Below the pieces are notes generated by a model, which was not told the DNA's origin, made no database searches, and saw only the letters and a list, made by a program, of their open reading frames with translations. A program made the translations under genes and the position numbers. A stretch of 64,000 nucleotides of DNA, taken from NCBI GenBank assembly GCA_008828725.1, contig MEHQ01002224.1:1-64000 (forward strand), read 5' to 3'. This stretch comes from Saccharina japonica (Eukaryota > Sar > Phaeophyceae > Laminariales > Laminariaceae). Of this stretch, positions 11,275-22,737 are shown piece after piece; positions within the stretch are counted from its first letter, which is position 1, and every line of letters begins with the position of its first letter.

Positions 11275-12357
11275 ACATAGATAGAAATAAAATGAGCATC
11301 GATGCCTCTCGTGATTTTGGAAATGGCCGAAGTCCCTCCTATCGTCTGGGCTTCAGACCTAAATGGAAATGCGTCAGCTCTCGGCGCCTCGCCCGCGCTT
11401 TCTCATCCGTTCTCTCGCGGTCGCCTTCTCCGGCCTCCGACGGGCCTGTTCTCGCTCGCGCTCTCTCGAGGTCGCGCGTCGCCGCCGAGCGCGGCGGCCT
11501 TCAATCCGTCGGCTCTTTCGAGACGGCGGGACATCGACACTTTTTCTTCGAGGCAGGAAGGCTATTTGCGGGGCGTCGAGGTTGTTTCTTCGAGGCAGTA
11601 AGACCATTTTGTGGTTGTTCTTGGAGATACTCGTACTCATACGAGGTTCTACGTGTACGTACTTTTTACCTGTATTTGTTCCAGGATCTTGGGCTTTTTT
11701 GTCGGTCGCGAGCTTCGATAGCTCGGTCTCGCAAATGGGACTACCTACTCCCAACTACCTTCATGAGCGAGCTTTAGTCCCTTCCACCCCTTCGGCCTTG
11801 CTTCGTCGGGATACGAGTACGATACTACAGCAGCAAGCACGGCAGTCTTTGTACAGTCAGTACTACCGTAGAACAGTAGTAGTACAATAATACGACAACA
11901 AAAAGTTTAGCCGATTTTTTCTCGGGTGGATTCATACTGCCTTGGTACTGCTGCTGTAGCTCCCTTTTCAGGGTAAAATATGAGTTTGTACGTAGAACAG
12001 CGTAGTACCAGGTACAAAGTACTGCTGTTTTGTACGTACGATGTAGCGAGCAGCTGGTCTGTAGCACTGCTGCTGCTGCAGTAGTACGTACTGCTGTACA
12101 GCAGTACTACTGTGGTTGTACTAGTGTAGTGCTGTAGATACGAGTAGTCTGCTCCGACACGAGAGTCAGAGAAGGATTGAGACCCCCTCCCCGTTGCCGC
12201 CAGCTTTGAAATATCTCGACTATATCCACGCGCAACCGCTTGCTCGGCACGAAGTGTTTTCGCCGCACGACCAAAACTGAGCCCGACATCGGGACCGCGA
12301 CTGGTGCATTTCTGACAGAAACTGAGAAATGAAGTTGCGAACTGAGTATCAACACAG
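11275..12357. other. No gene recognised; unique DNA with CTG/GTAC-rich patches
   Basis: The Arg/Ser-rich open frames on both strands at 11.2-11.9 kb look like products of a local CG-rich composition; they overlap on opposite strands and have no domain. Nothing else is definable. Confidence 0.45.
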
Positions 12358-12360
12358 TTA

Positions 12361-13115
12361 GGGCCATTCCTAACGAAAACAAAAAAATCACGATTCGGGA
12401 CGTTTTGGCATGACAAAATATCACGATTCGTGATGTTTCTTTCCTAACGAAAATAGGTGCTTTTTCGTCACGTTTCGTGATATTTTCAAATTATAAAAAA
12501 TCCGATATTTTCAAACCAACGGTATTTGAGGGTGGGGCCAACTCTCGCAGGTAGGTCACGGCCAGGCCGTGCCGGGCCGACCGCGCTCGACCCGGTCCGT
12601 GACTCAAACCATGGGCAGAGGCCCGACACGGTCTGTGATATTCAAACCTCACGCGCCGTCGGCCAGGCCAGGTCCGCGCGAGGTTCCAATCTCGCTGACA
12701 TGTCGTCTGCTCTGCCTGGCCCATGAGATTTTCAGAATATTTTAGCTTTTTCTTCACGCTGTGTCTCCGCCTCCTCGAGATTTCGAAGTCACAGCATGCT
12801 CGTTACCCCGCACCCAGCAGTGTCTTTAGGCAGCCGCTCGCTGTCCACAACCGGCGTACGAAGCAGGGCCTGGCATGCCTCTATACCGGCCATCGGATAC
12901 CGTTGGTGTCGGGTGGGTTACGTAGTGCCTTGATCAGGCGTATTTTGAGCCACGACAAATGTCGTGAATCGTGATTTTGTTTTTTTCTAAGAAATTGTAA
13001 AAAAAATTGGCGTCATGAATCGTGAGGTTTTTGTCGTGAATCACGACAAAAAAAATCACGATTCACGACAAAAACCTCACGAATCGTGATTTTTTTTGTT
13101 CGTTAGGAATAGGCC
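12361..13115. mobile_element. PIF/Harbinger-like MITE, copy 1
   Basis: A 755-bp element with ends GGGCCATTCCTAACGAA and TTCGTTAGGAATAGGCC, flanked by TTA on both sides (12358-12360 and 13116-13118). GGGCC-type ends and a 3-bp TWA duplication are the PIF/Harbinger signature. Subterminal regions on both sides contain many copies of TCACGATTCGTGA and its variants, possible transposase-binding sites, including a large palindrome at 13018-13090. The core is GC-rich and non-coding. Copy 2 is at 19471-20738; a related core without recognisable ends lies at 42790-43145. Confidence 0.9.
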
Positions 13116-13532
13116 TTAGCGTTTCCTTCTTCCTGCGACACTTGGCATTGCCTTGACTCTGTACGTAGTATGTGTCAAATATCAAAACACGAGCGATCGC
13201 CACCACATTGTTGTCGTAAATCTCACAAACTATCCTGAAAACTGAGACTATCCACGATACACCGAAAGCGACTGATCACATTTCTGAGACTGACCACTGT
13301 TGAGACTGAGAAATGAGGTTGCGAACTGAATATTTCAACACGCAGCATTCCCTTCTTCCTGCAACACTTGGCACTACCTTGATTCTGCACGTCAGATATC
13401 GAAACACGACCGAGCGCCATCACATTGTCGTAAGTATTAAGGATGGTACGAAATAATTGATGTGCCAGGCAAATTGCCCTATATCCGAAGCATGGGTGCC
13501 GGCGAATGCCGGCACCCATACGGAGCCCTTGT

Positions 13533-14702
13533 ACTTACTAATATCTCCCCTAGGGATCCCTCATCCCTGGCCTCTCAGAGCTCCCACTTCGAACACCGCC
13601 TCCGTTCATTACTTGCTCATTATCTCTCTCTTTGTTCCCTAAATACTTTAGTTGGCGAGAGGCTTCTTCCTCTTTTAGTTTTGGGTTCGTGTGTGTGCCC
13701 AGACAGCACAGCAGCGCGGGCGAGCCCGGCGCCATCGCGGGTATGGGAGGGCGCTGGCCAGTAGAGGGGGGGTCAGAAGGAGCGCGGTCGCCTTTTTCGT
13801 GGCTAGGCGTGGCGTGTCCACCGAGACACGAGGGAAGCATGAATGCGCTTTGTCTGCGTTGCTGCTGCAGCATGTACGAAACTATAAGGGTCGTTTGTTC
13901 TTGTAAAATAATATTCAAGCGTTGCTTATTTATCGGAAAAAGTAGGATTTAAAGAGAAACCCCGGCAGTTTGAACACCATCATGATGGAGCGGGCGAACG
14001 AGGGCCACGGTGAGCACCGGGCTTCATGCGAGGCGGGTCACGGGGCTCACTGGGGCAGAGAGGCAGTAGAGCTCGACCGGACCGAATCGATGACGACATG
14101 ATCGCGGAGGGGCGGCGAGCATCAAGGCTGACAGAACGCGAAAAAAGACGTCAACATTTTTTTTGTTTTTTGCGGCGCAATGGGTCCGATGGGGTTTTTC
14201 TTCTTTTTTTCGCGTACGAGTACGTACGAGTATACTCGTATGTACGTACGTACAAATGTGTACGTCTTTCTTCTTTCTCAGTTTTGTTGATTTCCTGTTT
14301 TTCGTACTTCACAACTTGACGACCGAGCTGTGCTGTGCTTTCTCTTCCATACATACAAAGTACGAAGTAATATATACCACCGTTTGTTGTTGTTGTACTA
14401 CCACACACACCACAGCAGGCAGCGCAGCGCCGTGCTGTGAGCCGTGTTGCTGTGCTTTCTCTTTCGATCATACAGCCTCTTTGTTGTCCTGGAGCATGGA
14501 GCTAATGTGCATCCCGAGCATGTTTTGCATGCATGTCAAGTCCGCCGTTTCTTCCCTGTGCACCATGAACCTCTTACCATGAACCTCTTGGCATTTTCAA
14601 GTCGGTGCTTTTGCTTGCACTATACATCATGGGCTTCTTCTGCCCCTTTCCTTGCGCGAGCTTAGCGGGCGGCGTCAGCCGCCCGCGGAGCGGAGCCCTT
14701 GT
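13533..14702 (-). mobile_element. Family A element, near-complete copy (A-6)
   Basis: Runs on the minus strand from the GC hairpin at 14666-14690 (GCGGGCGGC, loop GTCA, GCCGCCCGC) to GATATTAGTAAG. Right at its left edge, after TA, is another hairpin end (13505-13540, GGTGCCGGCGAATGCCGGCACC), so it abuts a second CAAGG-type terminus. No transposase is encoded. The minus-strand MLPSCLGGHATPSHEK frame is present near its left end. Confidence 0.8.
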
Positions 14703-14763
14703 GCATACATACTAATAATATTATTATTACGTAGCGTGTCACTATTAATAATAAACTAAGAAA

Positions 14764-14830
14764 CAGGTCAGCTGTGAACTCTCCCAATCGGTCGATATTC
14801 ATCTTTGCTTAGCTGCGTGGCGATATTCCA
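14764..14830 (+). repeat. Diverged family D short repeat
   Basis: GTCAGCTGTGAACTCTCCC resembles the core CAGCTGTGAGTTCAACCGAT of family D. It is followed by a similar GATATTCATCTTTGC. Weak copy. Confidence 0.35.
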
Positions 14831-15390
14831 TGATGTTATTGTTAGGTACATTTCCTCGCGACTGACTACTGGCCGGTGACTCCCCTGGATGCTACCAGGG
14901 TCGACGAGACGATAATACTTGTAGAACGATTTCCGATTGGTTTCGCCCCATATCATCACGTGTACCGAAACAGCAGATCACACGAAAGGGGCACATTGAT
15001 AGGTAAGGGGTACGAAGGACACAAATATACTTCATACTCCCTGTGAATGTAGCAGCAGGTCTTCTTGACGTAGCACGTGATTGGCGATTTTCCACGTGCT
15101 CGCTATCTTGACTCCTGCTCTTTCTTGATATACGCAAAAGCAAAGTATTCACACACCTGTATAGTTCGCAGAGGGTGACCCAACGGCGGAGGAGGTGACT
15201 TTCGTGTTTTCTGCAGGCGGGTTGTGAGCGGCGCACTCCACTATTATAGCAAAGTTACGATCTGCAGATGCCACAGACCGGTACGATGTTTTGTAAAAAA
15301 ACAATTCTTCGGATTTCGAACGGCCGACAATCAACAAAATGCTTGCTTCGAATTGATGACGGCAGTTTGACTCCTTGACTGACGGCACCC

Positions 15391-15978
15391 TTGACTAAAA
15401 GTGGTATAATGACGTCAAATCTGCCATTGACGCGTCCGAAAAGCCCAAGGGTTCTACGTATCATTGCGTATGGACGAATTAAAATCGTAGCATCTTTGGT
15501 CTGGCATCATGCTTTGCTGTCCGCTGTGATTCGAGCAGCTGTTCATCGTCACAAACAGGAACGGCAGAGACTGTGTACCATCTGGCCTACTACGAACTGG
15601 CATCGCATCTCCACGATGAGAGAGGTGGAAGACACAAGCCCGGTGATCGGCCAATCGGTGCATTGGCTGGCGCGGCAACAACGGGTGCCTCGCCCCCACA
15701 AGTGCAGCATGGAGGGTGCGACGACGACGGCAGCAGCACACAACAGGTGCCTGGGAGAGACGGGAAGGCCTAGGTTCCGGCCATTGAGGAAGGAGCGATC
15801 GCTGTACTCCACGGCAGAGGTGAGAGTCGTGTGTGTGTGTTCTTCGTTATTTCTACCCGTCCACATCCAGCGGCGCACCCAGTGTCCCTGCAGATTCCTT
15901 GATCCGCGAGAGACACAAGCCCCGTGGCCACAAAACTACGGCATAGAAGAGCTACTGGTCTGTACACGTTGTCAATAA
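15391..15978 (+). pseudogene. Possible decayed coding region, unidentified
   Basis: A 195-codon frame is open, but another plus-strand frame reads more like protein: it contains KWYNDVKSAIDASEKPKG, then YHLAYYELASHLHDERGG, then VPAIEEGAIAVLHGRGE, interrupted by four or more stops. This pattern suggests an old coding sequence with point stops rather than the continuous frame. No family recognised. Confidence 0.25.
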
Positions 15979-15999
15979 GGATTAAATAAAATTATTATA

Positions 16000-16068
16000 A
16001 ATACGTCAGCTGTGAGTTCAACCGATTGAATAGTAGATACTCAACTTTGCGAGCTGCGTAGAATTTTT
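16000..16068 (+). repeat. Family D short repeat
   Basis: About 65 bp, ACGTCAGCTGTGAGTTCAAC to ACTCAACTTTG, nearly identical to the inverted copy at 18510-18574 and to 30722-30785. It contains a GAGTTCAACC segment resembling a pol III B box. Confidence 0.7.
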
Positions 16069-18055
16069 GTTCTATGTGTTATTTGTGGTATTGGTGTAGG
16101 CTTCGTGATGTACTACAGTAGGAACCTACTGTAGTAGTTACTACTCGATTTTACAATATGCCGTTCGCGCGTGTTATGTGTGTATTCCTCGTTGAGGATA
16201 TAGTTCAGTGACTCCCCTGGATACTACCCGGGTCAGCAGGACAACGTAACAAGGGTATCCCATGATCATTCTGCGCACTGTTACTATATAACCCGAATAG
16301 AGGAGACAAGTATGATATTTGGTAAAGTAATCGAGTACATCTATATCACAAAATGTGTTGTTAGACGAGGGTGGGGACGGGGGGAAGGATTGAGATGAGT
16401 TCGTTGTTCTGCAGTTGTTTGTTGTCGTTTGTGAGTTTCTTCTTAGCAGTACCAGAGAGTAGGCATACCTATAGCCTTGCAATACAATGCGGATTTTACC
16501 ACCACCCGCTGCTGCTGCTGCTGCTGCTGCTGCTGTCTGCTCATCAGCTGCTGTGTAGTAGTCCGTGGTGGTCTGCTGTTCCTTCTGACAATACGCGAAC
16601 CGAAGAAGAGTAAGAGTATCGACATCGTGACGGGTAGCTGCCGCTCGTTGCAGCTGGCGGTGCTGCAGTGTGTTTCCTGTGTGCTCCTTGCTGCGCTTGT
16701 CTATTGATCGATGTGCTTGATCCTTCCTGTCCTGGCTGGATATTGTACCACATCATTCCAGGCATCATCCCACAGACCGGTACTCTTTTGCATACAAATT
16801 TATTTTCCATCAAGCAGGCGCCCGTTTGCTTCACGTACACTGCTGATCGAAGCCGTTGTTTTGCTCTCTGGACTCTCGACCCACGCACAGGGCACCATCC
16901 GCCAACCATCCAACCAGCCAGGCGTAACGGTTGGAGGCCAGCGAGGGCGGGTGTACCCGCCGTTTTCTCCCTCAAATTGTTTGGAGGAACAACCACCACC
17001 TAGTGGTGTATACGTAGCATAGCATGCATACGTGATGGGTGACCTGTTCGTTTCCTCGTCCGTTAGAAATTGTTACTATTTTATATTAATATTCATTGAA
17101 AAAACATTAATGTACGAGTAGTACTAGAAAACAAACACACAACAGGGCAAATCAGGAACTGTACAGTATATCATATATTATATGTATTTACAAAAATAAC
17201 TGTACAGCAACAGCGGCAGTATTTCATCCCCCACTGCGAGGCACCATAACTCTCGAGCCTGGTAGGAGAGTATACACGTAAAGCCAGACAGAGCACACAA
17301 CAACCAGTCGCACGCTCTAAGATATGATGCCGGTACACTCCGCTTGGCGCTGGGGATACGTGAGGCTGCAGTCAGCACACAGTGATGAGCATCGGAGTTC
17401 GACCATTGGCAGCATCGTGATCCATGGCTCACATATGACATACAGTAGTATATCGATGGAGTACGAACCCACTAACAAGCACAACATAACATACTATTAA
17501 TACCTGTGCTGTGCTCCTCTGTTGCGCGTACTTAAAGCAGTACGTACACGCACAGCAGTATCTCAGACTACCGGTGTTAGAACACTCGTAGATGTTCATA
17601 GATCCTTAATCTCTACTAATAGATGGTATGAATGTCTGCTGCAGTCTCTGAATGCATGTATATGCATGCAGTACGTATATACATACCGCCGCTACTGCTG
17701 TGTACGTAACCCCCATGAAATAAATGCCGACGACTTTTGACGTTGCGTCTTACGGTACACCGGTAGATAGAGTAGATATATCAGAAGTACACCAGCAAAC
17801 ATGTCGAGAGACAGGACTTTCAACGCTTGACAGACAGAAGCTTTGCCTTGACATGCCGTGACTGACACCAAACTAGTAGGTTTTAGTGTGTAGAACTTCG
17901 TCCCTACACCCTTGACAGCGCATGTTTTGCCTTGCTTGACATATCTCCCGACATCTTTGTACACCAGCAGTGCCCTGCGAACACCACACCAGACGCTATG
18001 GATATTCGTAATATTATCGAGGTACAAGAGAAAATTATGTGTTTTGCATGTATGT
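16069..18055. other. No gene recognised
   Basis: Contains a (CTG)8-9 microsatellite at about 16508-16533 and many short frames on both strands, none with a domain. A block at 16205-16240 (GTGACTCCCCTGGATACTACC) recurs at 14877-14910. Confidence 0.5.
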
Positions 18056-19297
18056 GCGAGGGCTTCGCTCCGCGGGCGGCTGACGCCGCCCGCTACGCTC
18101 GCGCAAGGAAAGGGGCAGAAGAGGCCCCTGATGTATAGTGCAAGCAAAAGCACCGACTTGAAAATGCCAAGAGGTTCATGGTAAGAGGCTCATGGTGCAC
18201 AGGGAAGAAACGGCGGACTTGACATGCATGCAAAACATGCTCGGGATGCACATTAACTCCATGCTTCAGGGCAACAAAGAGGCTGTATGATCGAAAGAGA
18301 AAGCACAGCAACACGGCTCACAGCACGGCCCGGCGCTGCGCTGCCTGCTGTGGTGGGTGTGATTTGTGCCTTCGGGAGTATGTGTGGTAGTACAACAACA
18401 ACGAACGGTGGTATATATTACTTCGTGCTTTGTATGTATGAAAGAGAAAGCACAGCACAGCTCGGTCGTCAAGTTCTGAAGTACGAAAAACAGGAAATCA
18501 ACAAAACTGCAAAGTTGAGTATCTCCTATTCAATCGGTTGAACTCACAGCTGACGTATTTATAATAATTTTATTCAAAACCGAGAAAGAAGAAAGACGTA
18601 CTCGAAAAAAAGAAAACAATTCCCATCGGCATTGCGCCGCAAAAAAAAAAAAAAATGTTGACGTCTTTCGCGTTTTGTCAGCCTTGATGCTCCCCGTCCC
18701 TCCGCGATCACATCGCCATCGATTCGGTCCGGGTCGAGCTCTAATGCCTCTCTGCCCCAGTGAGCCCCGTGGCCCGCCTTGCATGGAGCCCGGTGCTCAC
18801 CGTGGCCCTCGTTCGCCCGCTCCATCATGAGGTGTTCAAATCGCCTGGTCCTCTCTCTGAAAAAACATATGTGTTCCGATAAATAAGCACCGCTTGAATG
18901 TTCCTTTACAAAAATAAACGACCCTTATAATTCTGACATACAGGATTGATACAGCAGGCAGCAACGCAGACAAAGGCCCTTCATGCTTCCCTCGTGTCTC
19001 GGTGGACACGCCACGCCTAGCCACGAAAAAGACGACCACGCTCCTTCTGACCCCCCCTCTACTGGCCGGCGCCCTCCCATACCCGCCATGGCGCCGGGCT
19101 CGCCCGCGCTGCCGTGCTGTCTGGGCACACACACAAACCCAAAACTGAAAGAGGAAGAAGCTTCTCAACAACTAAAAAAGTGTATAGGGAACAAAGAGAG
19201 GAGCAAGTAATGAACGGAGGCGGTGTTCGAAGTGGGAGCTCTGAGAGTGCAGGGATGAGGGATCCCTGAGGAGCCAGAAATTATTAAGTAAGTCTAT
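18056..19297 (+). mobile_element. Family A element, full-length copy (A-1)
   Basis: Plus orientation from the GC-rich hairpin (18062-18096) to AGTAAGTCTA. It has a 65-bp family D insertion at 18510-18574. It carries the 75-codon frame MLPSCLGGHATPSHEK... at 18983-19210, matched in other copies. No transposase domain. Confidence 0.8.
18510..18574 (-). mobile_element. Family D insertion with 8-bp target duplication
   Basis: Comparison with intact family A copies, which read CAAAACTGAGAAAG, shows a clean 65-bp insertion. CAAAACTG stands on its left (18502-18509) and CAAAACCG on its right (18575-18582): an 8-bp duplication with one mismatch. There are no obvious inverted ends. One end is AT-rich (AATAAAATTATT). 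Class unknown; 8-bp duplications are typical of hAT elements and some retroposons. Confidence 0.7.
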
Positions 19298-19470
19298 TAA
19301 TGAATAATGTACAGGAGAAGCTAACCAATCAGCCGGGGGCGGCCGGGGATTGACGCTTAACCCCCCCAAGGGGTCGAAAAGAAACATTATACGAACGATT
19401 TTTTTTTTGTTTGTATCCAGAGTGTACGTATCAGTGTACAGTACAGGACACCTAACCAGAAACAGGCTAA

Positions 19471-20738
19471 GGGCCATTCCTAACGAACGAAACAAAATCA
19501 CGATTCATGACGTTTTGGCAAATAATATTATCACGATTCGTGAGATTTATTTCCAAACGGAAATAGGTGATATTTCGTCACGCTTCGTGATATTTTCAAA
19601 TTGTCAACAATCTGATATTTCGATATTTTAAATCCAACGGTATTTGAGGCGAGGTCAACTCTCGCAGGTAGTAGGTGACGGCCAGGCCGTGCCAGGCCGG
19701 CCGCACCTGACCCGGCCTGTCATTCAAATCGCGGCCCGAGGCCTGACCGGGCCTGTGATATTCCAACCTCACGTGCCGTCGGCCGAGCCAGGTCCGCGCG
19801 AGGTTCCAATCTCTCTGACACGTTGTCTGCCCTGCCTGGCCCGTGCGATTTTCAGATTAGTTTTGCTTTGTCTCCACGCTGTGTCTTTTCCTCCTCGAGA
19901 TTTCGAGGCCACAGCACGCTCGTTAGCCTACACCTACGTAGCAATGTCTATAGACAGCCGCTAGATGTCCACCATCTCGGTGTACGGAGCAGAGTCTGCC
20001 ATGCCCCTATACCGGGCTTCGGATACCGTTGGTGTCGGATGGGGTACGTATTGCCTTGATCATGATCAGGCGTGTTTCGAGCCACGACAAAGTATCACGA
20101 ATCGTGATACATAATTTTTAAAAGAAAAATCTTGAAAAATAACGTCATGAGAGACCAAAGGTTATGGTACCGCTTTGTGGCTCGTTCATAATCTTATCAG
20201 CAACACAGTGCCAAAGAAAATGGGTGTACCCCTCGTATGGAGCATAAAGTTGGCCACTATGTTCCCCAAGATTGAAAAATCCAACAAAAAGGGGTGCCTC
20301 GTCATCATCTGACCCCTGAGATGATGCACAATACGCCATTATCTTGGTTGGCTCTTTTATTGTTCCGCAAATGTATACGATAATACATGCCTTGTACTGT
20401 ATAATACGAGAACGATACGTATAATATGTACGTATGACGTACACCGAGTACGTATACGAAAACGATACGTACCATATTTTGAATACATAATAATACATAC
20501 GAGTACTATGTTGCTTTGGACCATAGGCACTGCTGCTGCACAGCCTTTATCTTTGTTTGCCGAAATAAAAGTCGGGAAGAAAAAAGAGCCACAAAGTGGT
20601 ACGATAACGTTTGGTCTGAATCGTGAGGTTTTTGTCGTGAATCACGCCAAACAAAATCACGATTCACGCGAAGGTGGTCGATTTGTTTTTACAAAAACCT
20701 CACGAATCGTGATTTTTTTCGTTCGTTAGAAATGGCCC
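19471..20738. mobile_element. PIF/Harbinger-like MITE, copy 2, inserted in a family B MITE
   Basis: Ends GGGCCATTCCTAACGAACGAA and its inverse TTCGTTCGTTAGAAATGGCCC, flanked by TAA on both sides (19468-19470 and 20739-20741). Homologous to copy 1 (12361-13115) along its core. It is about 500 bp longer because another MITE (20152-20617) has inserted next to the right-hand palindrome. Confidence 0.92.
20152..20617. mobile_element. Third-level nested MITE with 32-bp inverted ends
   Basis: A 466-bp insertion absent from the sister Harbinger MITE. The ends are AGACCAAAGGTTATGGTACC and, inverted, AGACCAAACGTTATCGTACC, continuing to a shared CTTTGTGGCTC: about 32 bp with few mismatches. The target duplication is at most 2-3 bp and ambiguous (GA/GAG). 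On the minus strand it contains a frame (20145-20498) reading YCASSQGSDDDEAPLFVGF, then LGEHSGQLYAPYEGYTHFLW, which looks unlike random translation. Superfamily unknown. Confidence 0.85.
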
Positions 20739-20907
20739 TAATAAGAAAGCCAGGCTGAGATGTAGACGAAAATATGAAATTCAGGAGTCTTTATGATGAA
20801 ATTATTAGTGTAGAAAGCACCCTCTCTCGAGTAAGATATCCGGCCTGCACCATATTTCCTGTTTCTGATTGGGTGTCGTGTGTGATTTGTTTGACAGTAT
20901 ATCAATA

Positions 20908-22208
20908 CAAGGGCTCCGCTCCGCGGACGGCTGACGCCGCCCGCTACGCTCGCGCAAGGTAAGGGGCAGAAGAGGTTCATGCAAGGTGCATGATGTAGTG
21001 CAAGCACCGACTTGAAAGTGCCAAGAGGTTCATGGTGCAGCGAAGAAACGGCGGACTTGACATGCATGCAAAACATTCTCGGGACGCACACATTATAAGC
21101 TCCATGCATGATCCAGGACAACAAAGCTGTATGCTCGAAAGAGAAAGCACAGTGAAACGGATCACAGCACGGCGCTGGGCTGCCTGCTGTGGGTGTGATT
21201 CCTGCCTTTTTTGTGATTCCTGCCTTTTTAGTAATGATGTGTGGTAGTACAGCAACAACAGCAGTACGAGTACTTCGTACTTCGTATGTACTGGTAATAT
21301 TAAAGAGACAAAACAGCACAACACGGTCAAGTTGTGAAGTACGAGTACGAGTATAAATACGAGTATACGTATATACGAGTACTCGTACTTGACCAAAGCG
21401 ACGGAGCGAAAACAAAAAAAAAACAAAAAAAGCGGTAGAAAAAATAATAAATCAAGTACTCGTATATCGTACACCTCGAATCACACACAAACACGAATAC
21501 CCCAAATGACATTTGTACATAGGCGTATCTTGATTGCGCCGCTTAAAAAACGAAAAAGTTAAAACGACTGTCAAGTTCCGTCACCCTCGAGGCCCCTCGC
21601 CCTCCCGCGATCACCTTCCTATCGATTCGGTTCGGATCGAGCTCTACTGCCTCTCTGCCCCAGTGAGCCCCGTGGCCCGCCTAGCGTTAAGCCCGGTGCT
21701 CACCGTGGCCGTTGTTCGCCCGCTCGAGCATGATGGTGATCAAACCGCCTTGCTGTCTCTCTGTAAATAATATTTGGTTGAGAAATAAGCACCGCTTGCA
21801 TATTTTTCATCAATAGAAACGATCTTTATAATTCCGGACATACTGGATACGCAGAAGCAGAAGCAAGCTAGACAGAGCCCCTTGATGCTTCCCTTGTATC
21901 TCGATGGACACACCACGCCTAGCCACGAAAATGCGACCGTGCTTCTTCCGCCCCCCCCTCTACTGGCCAGCGCCCTCCCATACCCGCGATGGTGCCGGGC
22001 TCGCCCGCACTGCCGTGCTCTCTGGGTACATGCACGAACTCAGAACCGGAAAATAAAAAAGGCTCTCGCCAACAAAAAAAATATAGGAAACAAAGACAGG
22101 GAGGAAAGCTCCGGCAAGTAATCAAGTAATAGAAGGAGGCGGTATCGAAGCGGAAGCTCTGAGAGGCCGGGGATGGGCAATCCCTGAAAGAGATATTAGT
22201 AAGCTATA
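20908..22208 (+). mobile_element. Family A element (A-2), first of a head-to-tail array
   Basis: Begins CAAGGGCTCCGC after TA and continues to AGTAAGC, then TATA, where the next copy begins at once. The middle portion carries a frameshifted version of the MLPSCL frame (21882-22121). It was inserted just beyond the right end of the family B MITE. Confidence 0.8.
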
Positions 22209-22737
22209 CAAGGCGCTTCGCGTAGCGGACGGTTCCGCCCGCTACGCTCGCTCGTCAAGGACATCACAACATGTTGTGAAAGAAAGCCACAGGTAACACA
22301 TAAATTAAGGAGGAAACAGGCGACTTACAACTGCCAAGAGCTCCAGGCTCCAGGACAACAAAGCTGTACTCGTATGTTTGAAAGAGAAAATACAGCAACA
22401 CGGCTCAGAGCACGTCGCCGCGCTGCCTGCTGGGTGCGATTTGTGCCTTTTTCGTGATTACCTGGTAGGTGTGGTAGTACAACAGCAGCAGTACTCCGTA
22501 CTTTGTATGAAAGAGAAAGCACAGCACGCGGTCGTCAATCAAGTTGCGAAATACGAAAAACAAAACCCACAAAACTGAGAAAGAAGTATGATACATACTC
22601 GTACTCGAACAAAACGACAGTACAGTAACACGGCTCACAGCACGGCGCCGCGCTGCCTGCTGGGTGTGATTTGTGCCTTTTTCGTGATTACCTGGTTAGT
22701 GTGGTATTACAACAACAGCAGTACTTCGTACTTTGTA

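Larger units (their letters stand above)
19439..20884. mobile_element. Tc1/mariner-like MITE (family B), copy 2, split by nested MITEs
   Basis: Starts CAGTACAGGACACC after TA (19437-19438) and ends near CCTGTTTCTGATTGGGTGTC. Removing the inserted element at 19471-20738 plus one TAA restores AACAGGCTAATAAGAAAGCC, against AACAGGCCAACAAGAAAGCC in copy 1 at 8027-8046. Its true length is thus about 175 bp. Confidence 0.8.

Noticed and set aside
11200..11900. Arg/Ser-rich overlapping frames
   Set aside because: Opposite strands are equally open and there is no domain; local composition explains them.
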